In this document: positions 1 through 8,310 of the stretch, piece after piece
Position numbering within the stretch: the first letter of the stretch is position 1
Layout of the letters: every line of letters begins with the position of its first letter
Source: an uncultured Clostridia bacterium
Lineage (GTDB): Bacteria; Bacillota; Clostridia; Christensenellales; UBA1242
Assembly (NCBI GenBank): GCA_944341445.1
Contig: CALVLZ010000011.1
Location: forward strand, 1 to 35,707
Direction of reading: 5' to 3'
Length of the DNA stretch: 35,707 nucleotides
The notes under the pieces: generated by a model
The model's input: the letters and a program-made list of their open reading frames with translations, nothing else
The model's database searches: none
What the model was told of the DNA's origin: nothing
Made by a program: the position numbers and the translations under genes

Positions 1-187
1 TGTTCTTCTACCGTTTTTTTTTATTTTTCCCTCCAATTTTTTACTGTTTTTTTCTTTTCCAGCCTCTTTCTCAACTATCTTTTTTGTACTTTTATTAAAT
101 TATTTATTTTAAATACAGATATTTATTTTATTTTGACAAATTGGATATGATTAAAATTTTATAGCTTTTAAAAATTAAAAACAAAAA

Positions 188-220
188 AATAAAAAACCAA
201 TATTAATTTGGCTTTTTATT
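188..220 (-). terminator. Intrinsic terminator after the coiled-coil gene
   Basis: A 13-bp inverted repeat (188-200 with 208-220, one G-U pair on the minus strand) with a 7-base loop lies 11 bases past the stop codon of the 232-756 gene. On the minus strand the distal arm ends in T-rich sequence. It closes that unit; beyond it, bases 1-187 hold no gene I can support. Confidence 0.7.
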
Positions 221-231
221 TTTTGCTAACA

Positions 232-756
232 TTATCTTACAATTAATCTACTTTTAAATTTTGATTTAACAGGTTCAGATTCAATAAACTTCATTTGTTC
301 CATTAAAACATTTCTCATAGCACTTCTATGATTACTTAATGCTTCTACTAAATTTGTTTTACTTTCCTCAACAAATTTTTTATTTATTTCAACTAATTTT
401 TCATTAATCTTTACATAATCATCAATAGATTCTTCTGTTAAAAATTTAACAAAATCAACATCACCAAAAAGAACTGTTACACAGGCACTATATTTTTCAA
501 CCTCTTCACCATTTTTAAATTTTTCCAATCTTTTTTTAACATTTTCCAAATTTTTATACAATTCTTCATATTCTCTTTCAGCGCCAACCCTATCATAATT
601 AGGATTATTGTCTTCAATATCCATTCTATCGTCTAATATATTTATGCTACTTTCAATTCTTTGTTTTTCTTTTATTAGTTCACTAACATTATTATTATAA
701 TATGCTACTAACCTTTTAAAATTTTCATAAAACTTACTAATTCTTTCAAATTCCAT
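232..756 (-). CDS. Hypothetical coiled-coil protein
   Basis: This encodes 174 residues that I do not recognise. The sequence is highly charged and almost entirely helix-forming, with Lys/Glu-rich heptad-like stretches at about residues 20-85 and 110-150. There is no signal peptide or membrane segment, so it is probably cytoplasmic. The ATG at 756 is supported by a GGAAGG Shine-Dalgarno about 7 bases upstream. It has its own promoter (798-826) and terminator (188-220), so it appears monocistronic although it follows sigG in the same direction. The vegetative-type promoter argues against strict sporulation control. No function is assigned; a structural or adaptor role would only be a guess from the coiled coil. 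Confidence 0.75.
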   Translation of the reverse strand: MEFERISKFYENFKRLVAYYNNNVSELIKEKQRIESSINILDDRMDIEDNNPNYDRVGAEREYEELYKNLENVKKRLEKFKNGEEVEKYSACVTVLFGDVDFVKFLTEESIDDYVKINEKLVEINKKFVEESKTNLVEALSNHRSAMRNVLMEQMKFIESEPVKSKFKSRLIVR

Positions 757-797
757 TTTATACCTTCCCGCTTAAATAAAATAAAATTATATTTAAT

Positions 798-826
798 ATT
801 TTATCATTAAATAGTAATCATTTCAA
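798..826 (-). promoter_or_regulatory. Sigma-A promoter of the coiled-coil gene
   Basis: On the minus strand, TTGAAA (821-826) is followed after 17 bases by TAAAAT (798-803), preceded by the extended -10 dinucleotide TG (TGA-TAAAAT). It lies about 40 bases upstream of the ATG at 756 and just past the sigG terminator. Confidence 0.6.
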
Positions 827-849
827 CACTAAATTAATTAAAAAAATAA

Positions 850-872
850 GAAATGCAAAAAATTTGCATTTC
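850..872 (-). terminator. Intrinsic terminator of sigG
   Basis: A perfect 10-bp stem (850-859 with 863-872) has a 3-base loop. On the minus strand it is followed by TTATTTTTTT. The sigG stop codon (871-873) overlaps the 5' arm. Confidence 0.75.
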
Positions 873-1644
873 AAAAGCTATTTTTAATTGTTTCTAAAGC
901 GTTTTTTTCTAATCTGCTAACTTGTGCCTGACTTATGCCTATTTCCTCAGATATTTCCATTTGAGTTTTACCAACATAATATCTAAGCATAACAATTTCT
1001 TTTTCCCTATCGTTTAATTTTTTCAAACCTTCTTTTAAGTTAATATTTTCCAACCATTTTTCTTCACTATCTTTCCCATCTGAAATTTGGTCAATTAAAT
1101 ATATTGTATCTTCATCGTCTGAATAAACAGGGTCTCCTAACGACATTGGGTCGCTAATAGCATCCAACGCAACCGCAACATCAGATATTCTCATATCAAT
1201 TTTTTTTGCAATTTCTTCCACCGTTGGTTCATAGTTTGGGTTTATTTTTGTTAATTCTTCTCTAGCAAGCAATGCTTTGTATGCGGTATCTCTTAAACTT
1301 CTACTAACTCGAATTGAATTATTATCTCTTAAAAACCTTTTAATTTCACCAACAATCATAGGCACTGCATAGGTTGAAAATTTAACATTTAAACTAGTAT
1401 CAAAATTATCAATGGCTTTCATTAACCCAACGCAACCAACTTGAAATATATCATCAACATTTTCTTTTTTGTTCATAAATTTTTGAACAACACTTAAAAC
1501 CAATCTCATATTGCAAACAGCAAACTCATCACGTGCTTGCATATCACCATTTTTTATTTTAATCATAAGTTCAGAAAGTTCTTTTGCACTTAGTTTTGGC
1601 AAACACGAAGTGTTAACACCTGTAACCGTAACTTTGTTAGACAT
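871..1644 (-). CDS. sigG: RNA polymerase forespore sigma factor SigG
   Basis: This is the sigma-70 family late forespore factor, expected to direct forespore genes after engulfment. The 257-residue product matches SigG: an N-terminal NKVTVTGVNTSCLPKLS segment, region 2 with VDDIFQVGCVGLMKAIDNFD and KFSTYAVPMIVGEIKRFLRD, and region 4 with the helix-turn-helix KTQMEISEEIGISQAQVSRLE. An upstream in-frame start at 1707 would add 21 residues, but ATG 1644 has an AGGAG Shine-Dalgarno and begins with the MSNKV N-terminus typical of SigG. It sits 167 bases downstream of sigE, as in Bacillus. A GCATA at 1727-1731 could be part of a forespore promoter, but I found no well-placed -10 partner. Confidence 0.95.
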   Translation of the reverse strand: MSNKVTVTGVNTSCLPKLSAKELSELMIKIKNGDMQARDEFAVCNMRLVLSVVQKFMNKKENVDDIFQVGCVGLMKAIDNFDTSLNVKFSTYAVPMIVGEIKRFLRDNNSIRVSRSLRDTAYKALLAREELTKINPNYEPTVEEIAKKIDMRISDVAVALDAISDPMSLGDPVYSDDEDTIYLIDQISDGKDSEEKWLENINLKEGLKKLNDREKEIVMLRYYVGKTQMEISEEIGISQAQVSRLEKNALETIKNSF

Positions 1645-1748
1645 AATCACTCTCCTAACATTTAGTTTCTTAGGATTATGATTATCAAAAATTAAAATAA
1701 TATTCACATTTTGAATAAGAAAAATTTATGCAAAAACTTAAAAGTAGC

Positions 1749-1788
1749 AAATGCTTAAATTTTTACTAAAAATTTTTTAAAGGCATTT
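1749..1788 (-). repeat. Imperfect inverted repeat between sigE and sigG
   Basis: AAATGC near 1750 pairs with GCATTT near 1785, and A/T-rich inner arms extend the structure. It may be a weak sigE terminator, but the T tract after it on the minus strand is interrupted, so termination is uncertain. Confidence 0.35.
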
Positions 1789-1811
1789 TACAATTTAACT
1801 TAAATCACCCA

Positions 1812-2534
1812 CTAAACCAATTTAGACATTTCTTTTTTTATTCTGTTAATTATCTTTTTTTCTAACCTTGAAATATAACTTTGGCTTATATTTAAACTAT
1901 CAGCAACTTCTTTTTGTGTAAGTTCTTTACCACCATTTAAACCAAACCTCATAACAATTATTTCTTGCTCTCGTTTTGATAATTTTTTTAGCACCTGCCA
2001 TAATATTTTTTTCTCTGTGCTAGACTCCATATTTTTTTGTGGATTTTCTTGAACTGCAGGCATTAAATCAACCAAAGCTAATTCGTTGCCTTCTCCATCA
2101 ACATTAATTGGTTCATTAATAGATATTTCTTGTTTTAATTTACTTATTTTTCGCAAATACATTAAAATTTCGTTTTCAATACATTTGCTTGCATAGGTTG
2201 CAATTTTTATATTTTTATCTATTTTAAAAGAGTTTATTGCTTTTATTAAACCAATACTACCAACACTTATTAAATCTTCTAACTCCACACCGCAATTTTC
2301 AAATTTTTTAGAAATATAAACAACAAGCCTTAAATTATGCTCTATTAATTTTTGTTTTGCATAATCTGAATCTGTTTCTAATTTATTAATTAAATCTTTT
2401 TCTTCTTCATCCGTTAATGCAATTGGCAAAGCTTCTGTTCCACACAAATACAATATAAAATTTTCATCTTGTATTAACGGATTATAATTAGTTATTTTTT
2501 TTAAAAAATTTAATATTTGTTGTTTTAATTTCAT
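1812..2534 (-). CDS. sigE: Pro-sigma-E, mother-cell sporulation sigma factor
   Basis: The early mother-cell sigma factor is made as an inactive precursor and activated by SpoIIGA cleavage. The 240 residues include a pro-sequence of about 28-30 residues before the CGTEALP segment that marks the mature N-terminus region in SigE. Region 2 follows (EHNLRLVVYISKKFENCG, LEDLISVGSIGLIKAINSF, KIATYASKCIENEILMYLR), then region 4 ending in TQKEVADSLNISQSYISRLE. The ATG at 2534 has a GGAGG Shine-Dalgarno about 8 bases upstream. It overlaps the spoIIGA stop by 4 bases (ATGA), which points to translational coupling with its processing protease. Confidence 0.96.
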   Translation of the reverse strand: MKLKQQILNFLKKITNYNPLIQDENFILYLCGTEALPIALTDEEEKDLINKLETDSDYAKQKLIEHNLRLVVYISKKFENCGVELEDLISVGSIGLIKAINSFKIDKNIKIATYASKCIENEILMYLRKISKLKQEISINEPINVDGEGNELALVDLMPAVQENPQKNMESSTEKKILWQVLKKLSKREQEIIVMRFGLNGGKELTQKEVADSLNISQSYISRLEKKIINRIKKEMSKLV

Positions 2535-3397
2535 AATAAACCTCCAATTAAATCTCTATGTAATATAACATCAAAATTTTTATTAAAGTTTTTCATAGCC
2601 AAACCAATTTTAACATTTGTTAAATTAAGCGGTTTAAAACTTTTACTTTTATAATTTAATATTTCTAAATTATCAATTGGAAATATTAACATTTTATTGC
2701 TTGTATTAACAGATGAAACGTTTATATATTCCGCGCCACTAATATCATTATCTGTTATTTTCTCAAGCATTAATTTTTGATAGTTAATATCTTTAAACAT
2801 TTTTAAAAAAGTGTTAGCACTTATAACAACAATTGGTGCATTGTTTACATATAAAGAATTCCCCGTGTCTAAAAATGCTTTTAGAAAAAACTTTTCGCCT
2901 TTAACATTTAAAACAACTTCATACACAAATTTGTTTATTGTGTTTTGCTTTTTAACGCTTTGTATTGTTTTAAACATAACCCAAACATATATAGCAAAAA
3001 CTAAAACTAATAAACTCATTGGAATTTCACAACCAGCAATAAAAATTCCATTATTTGTTGTTTTTAAATTTAACATTAATGTTATTGCGTAAACAAAACC
3101 TCCAAGCATAAAAGTGTAACTAATAAATATTAAAAATGTAACTATAAACATTTTTAAATTTTTTGGTTTTTGAAAAATTAAAACAACTATTATTCCAACC
3201 AAAATTTTATATAAAAAAAGCAAAACACCAGACAAATTAATTAAAGGCATAATCACAGCAAAAGTTGTTGCCATAACATTACTTAGTAACGTATTAATTT
3301 TTTTAACAGATAAATTGATAGTTTTTTTTGTTAACAACAAAATTAAATAATTAATAATTAAGTTATCCATTAAAACATATTCAATATAAACTTCCAT
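2531..3397 (-). CDS. spoIIGA: Pro-sigma-E processing aspartic protease SpoIIGA
   Basis: SpoIIGA is a membrane-bound aspartic protease that cleaves pro-sigma-E in the mother cell after the sporulation septum forms. The 288-residue protein has about five hydrophobic membrane segments in residues 10-145, then a soluble C-terminal half carrying the aspartyl signature LDTGNSLY, with the predicted catalytic Asp at 177. The ATG at 3397 has an AGGAG Shine-Dalgarno. It is translationally coupled to sigE. The start of the unit lies directly after the ftsZ terminator, so it is probably transcribed separately from ftsZ. I found no convincing Spo0A box. Confidence 0.93.
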   Translation of the reverse strand: MEVYIEYVLMDNLIINYLILLLTKKTINLSVKKINTLLSNVMATTFAVIMPLINLSGVLLFLYKILVGIIVVLIFQKPKNLKMFIVTFLIFISYTFMLGGFVYAITLMLNLKTTNNGIFIAGCEIPMSLLVLVFAIYVWVMFKTIQSVKKQNTINKFVYEVVLNVKGEKFFLKAFLDTGNSLYVNNAPIVVISANTFLKMFKDINYQKLMLEKITDNDISGAEYINVSSVNTSNKMLIFPIDNLEILNYKSKSFKPLNLTNVKIGLAMKNFNKNFDVILHRDLIGGLL

Positions 3398-3418
3398 ATG
3401 CTTCTCCTAGTTGTTTTT

Positions 3419-3424
3419 ATTATA
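3419..3424 (-). promoter_or_regulatory. Possible -10 element of spoIIGA-sigE
   Basis: TATAAT on the minus strand lies 22 bases upstream of the spoIIGA ATG and just downstream of the ftsZ terminator. No recognisable -35 lies at the usual distance, which would suit an activator-dependent promoter, but this rests on one hexamer. Confidence 0.35.
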
Positions 3425-3454
3425 AGATTTACAAACTAAAAAAAGGAATAAAAA

Positions 3455-3478
3455 AAAACTCGAAACAAGTCGAGTTTT
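3455..3478. terminator. Intrinsic terminator after ftsZ
   Basis: A perfect 9-bp stem (3455-3463 with 3470-3478) has a 6-base loop and is flanked by A and T runs on both sides. On the minus strand nine T residues extend the hairpin. It separates ftsZ from the spoIIGA-sigE unit. Confidence 0.85.
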
Positions 3479-3506
3479 TAAATATGATTCACATTTATAA
3501 AGAATA

Positions 3507-4649
3507 CTATTTTCTGCTATTTCTTATTTTTCTTAAGAATGGAGGAATATCATCTTCTTCAATTTCTATTCTGCTAGAAACAGGTTCGTTTTCAACTTCT
3601 TCTTCCTCTTCTTCCTCTTCTTCTTCAACAACTTCTGGTTTAGAAACTGTTTGGTTAACACTTGCAAAGTTTGGATTACGTTTTAAATTTTCTTTGTATC
3701 CAGAGTTTACAAATCCTGTTGCAATAACAGTTATTTCAACTTCATCATCCATTCTTTCATCAATGCCCGCACCAAATATGATGTTGCAATTAAAATCAAC
3801 AACTTCTTGAACTAATGCAGCAGCTTCATCAACTTCTTGCAAAGTTAAATCCAAACCACCTTTGATGTTTAAGATTATGCCTGTTGCTCCTTCAATTGAA
3901 GTTTCTAACAATGGGCTTGAAACAGCTTGTCTAACAGCTTCAATTGTTCTATTAGAACCTTTACCTCTACCAATACCCATATGTGCTAAGCCTTTATTTT
4001 CCATAATTGCTTTAACATCTGCAAAGTCCAAATTAATTAAACTTGGAGTAACAATTAAATCACTAATTCCTTGAATACCTTGACGCAAAACATCATCTGC
4101 AGTTCTGAAAGCTTCAACAATTGGAGTTCCTTTTGGAACAATTGTTATTAATTTATCGTTTGGAATAACAACCAAAGTATCAACAACATCTTTTAATTGT
4201 TTAATACCTTGTTCTGCATTTTCCAATCTTTTTCTACCTTCAAACCCAAATGGTTTTGTTACAACTGCAATTGTTAATATGCCCATATCTTTAGCAATTT
4301 TTGCAATTATTGGTGCAGCACCTGTTCCTGTTCCGCCACCCATACCTGCAGTTATAAAAACAAGATCGGTTCCTCTAAGCATATCGCTTAAAACTTCACG
4401 GCTTTCTTCTGCTGCGTGAGCACCTGTTTCAGGGTTTGCACCAGCACCCAAACCTCTTGTTAATTTTTCACCAATTTGAATACGATGATTTGCTTTGCTC
4501 ATTAACAAGGCTTGTTTATCTGTGTTAACAGCAACAAAAGTTGCACTTGTTAAATTTTCGCTTATCATACGGTTAACAGCGTTGTTTCCACCGCCACCAA
4601 CACCAACAACTTTTATATTACAAATTTGGTTAACATTATCGTTATACAT
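3507..4649 (-). CDS. ftsZ: Cell division protein FtsZ
   Basis: This tubulin-like GTPase forms the Z-ring at mid-cell, and at the polar septum in sporulation. The 380 residues include [13 protein letters not shown] at 16-28, the tubulin signature GGGTGTG at 104-110, and [11 protein letters not shown] in the T7 loop region. A variable acidic linker contains ten consecutive Glu residues, followed by the C-terminal peptide DIPPFLRKI that binds FtsA and SepF. The ATG at 4649 has a GAGAGG Shine-Dalgarno. It follows ftsA by 83 bases, and an extended -10 there gives it an additional promoter. Confidence 0.98.
   Translation of the reverse strand: MYNDNVNQICNIKVVGVGGGGNNAVNRMISENLTSATFVAVNTDKQALLMSKANHRIQIGEKLTRGLGAGANPETGAHAAEESREVLSDMLRGTDLVFITAGMGGGTGTGAAPIIAKIAKDMGILTIAVVTKPFGFEGRKRLENAEQGIKQLKDVVDTLVVIPNDKLITIVPKGTPIVEAFRTADDVLRQGIQGISDLIVTPSLINLDFADVKAIMENKGLAHMGIGRGKGSNRTIEAVRQAVSSPLLETSIEGATGIILNIKGGLDLTLQEVDEAAALVQEVVDFNCNIIFGAGIDERMDDEVEITVIATGFVNSGYKENLKRNPNFASVNQTVSKPEVVEEEEEEEEEEVENEPVSSRIEIEEDDIPPFLRKIRNSRK
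3597..3626 (-). repeat. Glu-codon triplet run in the FtsZ linker
   Basis: Ten consecutive GAA/GAG codons lie in the intrinsically disordered linker before the FtsZ C-terminal peptide. The mix of GAA and GAG limits slippage. Length variation between strains would be tolerated in this linker. Confidence 0.8.
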
Positions 4650-4686
4650 AACAACCTCTCTTGAAAGTTTAAGTTTATCTTCAATT

Positions 4687-4695
4687 ATTATATCA
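4687..4695 (-). promoter_or_regulatory. Extended -10 promoter of ftsZ
   Basis: On the minus strand GTGATATAAT (TATAAT at 4687-4692, TGA at 4693-4695) lies between ftsA and ftsZ, about 40 bases upstream of the ftsZ ATG. The -35 is poor, as often seen with an extended -10. It would let ftsZ be expressed apart from ftsA. Confidence 0.5.
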
Positions 4696-4732
4696 CACTA
4701 AATACTTATTTAAAAATGTTTTATATAAATTA

Positions 4733-5848
4733 TTAATTATTTCCAGCAACGTACAAAAGTGAAATAACACTTGATAATTCTGGTTTTTTAAGTTGCACAG
4801 GCTTTGGCATAACCACTTTAAAGTTCTTCCCCACAACTCTTGATAAATATTCTTTAGCACCTCTAATATAGCTTATTCCGCCACCTGTTAAATAAACAGA
4901 AGAATTAATTTTTATTTTCTTTTCAAAATTTTCAAAAACGCTTTTTAAAACTTCAGCCAACATATCTAGTCTTGCAAGAACTATATCGTTAACTTTTTTA
5001 ACTGAAAACGCTTTATTTTCGTTTTTAACTTTAACAACATAAAAATCACTTTGAATTGCATCAATGTTTAAATTAATTTGTCTTTTCAACTCTTCTGCGC
5101 TTCCAAAGGAAATTCCAAGCACTTCACTTAAATCACTTGTTATATGTCCACCGCCAATTGAAAAACAATTTAAATTAACAACACCTTCACCTAAAACACT
5201 TACTGCACTTGTGTTAATATAACCGCAATCAACTAAATATGCTCCTTCTTGTCTGGAACTAGCGTCAATCAAATAATTTGCTTCGCTTAAATCACAAGAA
5301 TATAAGTTATAATCAAAAATTCCAATGTTTGTTAATTTTTTATCTAAGAAATTTATAAATTTGTTTTCTGCATAAATAACACTTTCATTAACAAATAATT
5401 TTGTTGAATATGCACCAATTGGGTCTAATATTTTAGAGCCATCATCTAACATAAAATACAATGGTGATTTGTTTATTACACTGTGACTTTCAGCAAAGGA
5501 ATTTTCGTTATCACTTTCAAACAATTTGTCTATGTGTGATTGTTTAATTTTAACTCTTGTATTAAAATTAATCCCAATTTCCCTAGTTTCACAAATACAA
5601 AACTGAGTTGGAACACCTATGTTTAATTTTTTTATTTTTTTAGGCAAAGATAATTCAGCATCGTTTATTGCACATTTTATTGCATTTTCCAAATTTTCTG
5701 GTTCAATAAATTCACCATCCATAAAACCAGCATACTCACAAGTTCCAATGCTTTTAATAACAAAAAAATCGTTTACATTTTTTTCTGCAACGTAAACGCT
5801 AATTTTACTACTTCCAAAATCTAAAACTGCAATTTCGTTTTTAGCCAT
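4733..5848 (-). CDS. ftsA: FtsA-like actin-family division protein, divergent
   Basis: This is an actin/Hsp70-fold ATPase that normally tethers FtsZ filaments to the membrane. Its place directly upstream of ftsZ and its motifs support FtsA: the phosphate-1 loop VLDFGSSKISVYV at residues 8-20, an SHS2/1C-like insert at about 60-140, YLVDCGYINTSAV as phosphate-2 at about 205, and LTGGGISYIRGAKEYL in the adenosine region near 320. At 371 residues it is shorter than usual FtsA (about 410-440). It ends shortly after the ATPase core in VISLLYVAGNN, with no amphipathic C-terminal membrane-targeting helix. The ATG at 5848 has an AAAGGTG Shine-Dalgarno, and a strong promoter lies upstream (5875-5903). 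Confidence 0.85.
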   Translation of the reverse strand: MAKNEIAVLDFGSSKISVYVAEKNVNDFFVIKSIGTCEYAGFMDGEFIEPENLENAIKCAINDAELSLPKKIKKLNIGVPTQFCICETREIGINFNTRVKIKQSHIDKLFESDNENSFAESHSVINKSPLYFMLDDGSKILDPIGAYSTKLFVNESVIYAENKFINFLDKKLTNIGIFDYNLYSCDLSEANYLIDASSRQEGAYLVDCGYINTSAVSVLGEGVVNLNCFSIGGGHITSDLSEVLGISFGSAEELKRQINLNIDAIQSDFYVVKVKNENKAFSVKKVNDIVLARLDMLAEVLKSVFENFEKKIKINSSVYLTGGGISYIRGAKEYLSRVVGKNFKVVMPKPVQLKKPELSSVISLLYVAGNN

Positions 5849-5874
5849 AAAACACCTTTAATAATTATATACTA

Positions 5875-5903
5875 AGTATATTAATTAAGAAAATTATTGT
5901 CAA
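5875..5903 (-). promoter_or_regulatory. Strong sigma-A promoter of ftsA-ftsZ
   Basis: On the minus strand a consensus TTGACA (5898-5903) and TATACT (5875-5880) are separated by exactly 17 bases. The promoter sits between the ftsQ terminator and the ftsA start, so ftsA-ftsZ form their own unit. Confidence 0.8.
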
Positions 5904-5942
5904 ACAACTAAAATACATTTTAAATTTTTATAAAAATAAAAA

Positions 5943-5964
5943 AAGGTTTAAAAAATTAAACCTT
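5943..5964 (-). terminator. Intrinsic terminator of ftsQ, containing its stop codon
   Basis: A perfect 9-bp stem (5943-5951 with 5956-5964) has a 4-base loop and is followed on the minus strand by a T-rich tail. The ftsQ TAA (5956-5958) lies inside the 5' arm. Confidence 0.7.
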
Positions 5965-6774
5965 ATCAGGAACAAACCCACCTTTTATTGTGTTTGTGTT
6001 TTTATCTTCAAACACAGTTATTGTTCCATACAAATCATCATTTTCTCTGCAAACATTGTATGCACTAAAAGCAAAAACAATTTTTTCTTCTAGCCTATCC
6101 AAAGCTTCTTCAATTTCTAATTTTAAACCACATTCTGTTTCAACAGTTATTTTTGTTCTTGCAAAATTATAATTAACTTCAACTTGCTTAATTATGCCTT
6201 TAACATTAACAGCATTGTATCCTATTGCTTTTAAACTTAAACAAAAACCGTTTAAAACTTTGTATAAACCTGAATTTTCTTGATTTTGCAATAATTTTGA
6301 GCCAACTTTAAATTCTTTATCTGCAAGACTTGTTTTACCTGTTACATACAAAATTGCAGGATTTGTTTTACTTGCAAAAATTGGAGTATCTGTTAAATTT
6401 AAAATTTTTAATTCATCATCTAACACTGCAAAGTTATTTTCTGCAGTTCTAACAGCAAACCATTCTTCACGTTCTGCAACGTTTATTTCTAGTTCGTTAG
6501 GAAATTTTGTAACAATTTTAACAACTTTTAAATATGGATTGCTTTCCTCTAAGTTTGCAGTATATTTTTCTTTATCTGTAAAAAATATACTTTCACCTTT
6601 TTCAATTCCACTTGTTTTAATTAGCGCATCTGTTGAATCATAACCAATGTGCTTTGAAGTTGTTAACCAATTAATTGAAACTTCCCTTACTGTAAAAAGA
6701 GTGCTACACAAAACTATTATGATTGTGATAACCACAAAAATCATTAAAATTCCAACAAGTTTTTTTGTTTTCAC
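5956..6774 (-). CDS. ftsQ: Cell division protein FtsQ/DivIB
   Basis: This bitopic divisome protein bridges early and late division components. The 272 residues have a short positive N-terminus (MKTKK), one membrane helix at about 6-27, and a POTRA-like segment beginning with FTVREVSI and continuing through ISWL-type strands and FPNELEINVAEREEWFAV at about 85-105. A beta domain follows. The predicted start is GTG at 6774. Its Shine-Dalgarno (AGGAG) is 13 bases away, longer than usual, so the start is less certain. The gene lies between murA and ftsA but has its own candidate promoter and a terminator. Confidence 0.88.
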   Translation of the reverse strand: MKTKKLVGILMIFVVITIIIVLCSTLFTVREVSINWLTTSKHIGYDSTDALIKTSGIEKGESIFFTDKEKYTANLEESNPYLKVVKIVTKFPNELEINVAEREEWFAVRTAENNFAVLDDELKILNLTDTPIFASKTNPAILYVTGKTSLADKEFKVGSKLLQNQENSGLYKVLNGFCLSLKAIGYNAVNVKGIIKQVEVNYNFARTKITVETECGLKLEIEEALDRLEEKIVFAFSAYNVCRENDDLYGTITVFEDKNTNTIKGGFVPDKV

Positions 6775-6814
6775 TTTAAAGTTTACACTCCTTTTCTAAT
6801 TTTAACTTTTGTTT

Positions 6815-6843
6815 ATTATAAACCAAACACAAAAAAACAACAA
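6815..6843 (-). promoter_or_regulatory. Candidate promoter of ftsQ
   Basis: On the minus strand TATAAT (6815-6820) lies 17 bases downstream of TTGTTG (6838-6843), in the murA-ftsQ gap. The -10 is perfect and the -35 weak. Confidence 0.5.
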
Positions 6844-6898
6844 GCAAATAAAATTGTATTAAAAAAATTAATAATGACAATTTTTGTTATATTTTAGT

Positions 6899-8158
6899 TT
6901 AATTTTGTTTTATTCTTTTAATTTCTGCTCCTAATTTTTGCAAATCATCTTCTAAACAATAATAGCCTCTGTCTATGTGATAAATATCATTAACTGTTGT
7001 GTATCCATCCGCTTGTAATCCAGCAATAACCAATCCAACGCCACCTCTTAAGTCTGGTGCAACCACATTTGCGCCAGATAGCATTTCAACACCATTAACA
7101 ATTGCCATTCTATCGTGTAAAGATATATCCGCTCCCATTTTTTTTAGTTCTGTGAATATTTTAAACCTAGTTTCAAACAAGTTTTCAATAATAACACTTG
7201 TTCCATCACTTATTGTTTGAAGGGTTAAAATTTGGCTTTGCAAATCTGTTGGGAACCCTGGGTATGGTTGAGTTTCAATTTTAGAAATTGATTTTGGTCT
7301 TTTAGAAATTTTAATTTCAATGTTATTTTTAGAAGTTTTAATTTTTGCACCAGCCTGTTTAAGTTTTAAAATTAGCGCCATATTGTGTTCTGCAACACAA
7401 TTAGTTAATTTAACATTTCCACCAACCATGCAAGTTGCAATTAAATAAGTTCCTGCAACAATTCTATCTGGTATTGCACAGTACTCTGCAGAAGTTAATT
7501 TATCAACGCCAAAAACAGTTATAGTGCCTGTTCCTGCACCATAAACTTTTGCGCCCATTGCATTTAAAAAGTTTTGCAAATCTTTAATTTCTGGTTCTTT
7601 TGCAGCATTATATATAGTTGTTGTTCCGTTTAAAAAAACACTTGCCATCATTAAATTTTCTGTCGCTCCAACAGACGGAAAATCCAAATGAACAATTCCC
7701 GCTTTCATATTTCTTCCATCACAATAAATATAGCCGTGCTTTTCTTCAATTTTAACATTTAGTGCTTTTAAACCTTTAATATGTAAATCAATTGGCCTAG
7801 TTCCAATGTTGCACCCGCCAGGATATGCAACCTTTGCCATTTTAAATCTGCTTAATAATGGTCCAAGCATAAATATGCTAGACCTTACTTTTTTTGTAAA
7901 TTCCTCGTTTATGTAATATGAACTTGCTAAATCAGATTGAATAATTAAATCTCTGTTTTCAATTTTTGTTCCAGCACCTAAAGAATTTAAAATTGAAATC
8001 ATATTATTAACATCGCTATAAAAACTACAATTTTTTAAAACAACTGTTCCATTGCACATAATGGAACCAGCTAGAATTGGTAAAAGTGCATTTTTAGAAG
8101 TTGAAACCTCAACTTCTCCATTTAGTTTTTTGCCGCCTTTAATATAAAAACTTTCCAT
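6899..8158 (-). CDS. murA: UDP-N-acetylglucosamine 1-carboxyvinyltransferase MurA
   Basis: MurA transfers enolpyruvate from PEP to UDP-GlcNAc, the first committed step of peptidoglycan precursor synthesis, in the cytoplasm. The 419 residues show the family hallmarks: STSKNALLPIL near residue 20 with the substrate-binding Lys-Asn pair, and the PGGCNIGTRPIDLHI loop with the PEP-binding, fosfomycin-target Cys at about 116. RGGVGLVIAGL lies near the C-terminus. Two adjacent ATGs occur (8161 and 8158); the second is chosen because GGAGGG abuts the first too closely. It is separated from ftsW by a terminator. Confidence 0.97.
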   Translation of the reverse strand: MESFYIKGGKKLNGEVEVSTSKNALLPILAGSIMCNGTVVLKNCSFYSDVNNMISILNSLGAGTKIENRDLIIQSDLASSYYINEEFTKKVRSSIFMLGPLLSRFKMAKVAYPGGCNIGTRPIDLHIKGLKALNVKIEEKHGYIYCDGRNMKAGIVHLDFPSVGATENLMMASVFLNGTTTIYNAAKEPEIKDLQNFLNAMGAKVYGAGTGTITVFGVDKLTSAEYCAIPDRIVAGTYLIATCMVGGNVKLTNCVAEHNMALILKLKQAGAKIKTSKNNIEIKISKRPKSISKIETQPYPGFPTDLQSQILTLQTISDGTSVIIENLFETRFKIFTELKKMGADISLHDRMAIVNGVEMLSGANVVAPDLRGGVGLVIAGLQADGYTTVNDIYHIDRGYYCLEDDLQKLGAEIKRIKQN

Positions 8159-8253
8159 CATCCCTCCGAATGTTTATTAATATAATATATTAATATTAAA
8201 TAATTTTAGTTACTTAAAAATTTTGACAATATAAAAAATTAGAACAAATAAAA

Positions 8254-8285
8254 AATAAATAACAACAATTATGTTGCTATTTATT
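8254..8285 (-). terminator. Intrinsic terminator of the mraZ-ftsW operon
   Basis: A 13-bp stem (8254-8266 with 8273-8285) has a 6-base loop. The one plus-strand mismatch becomes a G-U pair in the minus-strand RNA, which also ends in TTTTTATTT. It lies 25 bases past the ftsW stop and separates ftsW from murA. Confidence 0.8.
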
Positions 8286-8310
8286 AAAACCAATTTTTAA
8301 TTTTTTAAAA

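Noticed and set aside
1..120. Purine-rich open stretch on the minus strand with GGAGGG near 30-35
   Set aside because: No ATG, GTG or TTG lies at a suitable distance from the GGAGGG and the frame closes within about 100 bases. It may be the edge of something beyond the window, but nothing here supports a gene.
133..162. Plus-strand TTGACA in the left intergenic region
   Set aside because: No acceptable -10 at 16-18 bases and no plus-strand gene follows; a chance hexamer in A/T-rich sequence.
1706..1731. Forespore-type promoter for sigG (GCATA with CAAAATG)
   Set aside because: The spacing of 13 bases and the poor -10 do not fit sigma-F or sigma-G patterns well enough to annotate.
3455..3478. 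Spo0A box in the ftsZ-spoIIGA gap
   Set aside because: TTTCGAG in the terminator stem only partly matches the TGTCGAA box and is explained by the hairpin.
3484..3810. Plus-strand frame of 108 codons over the ftsZ 3' end
   Set aside because: The Ser-rich run is the reverse strand of the FtsZ Glu codons; it is a shadow of ftsZ.
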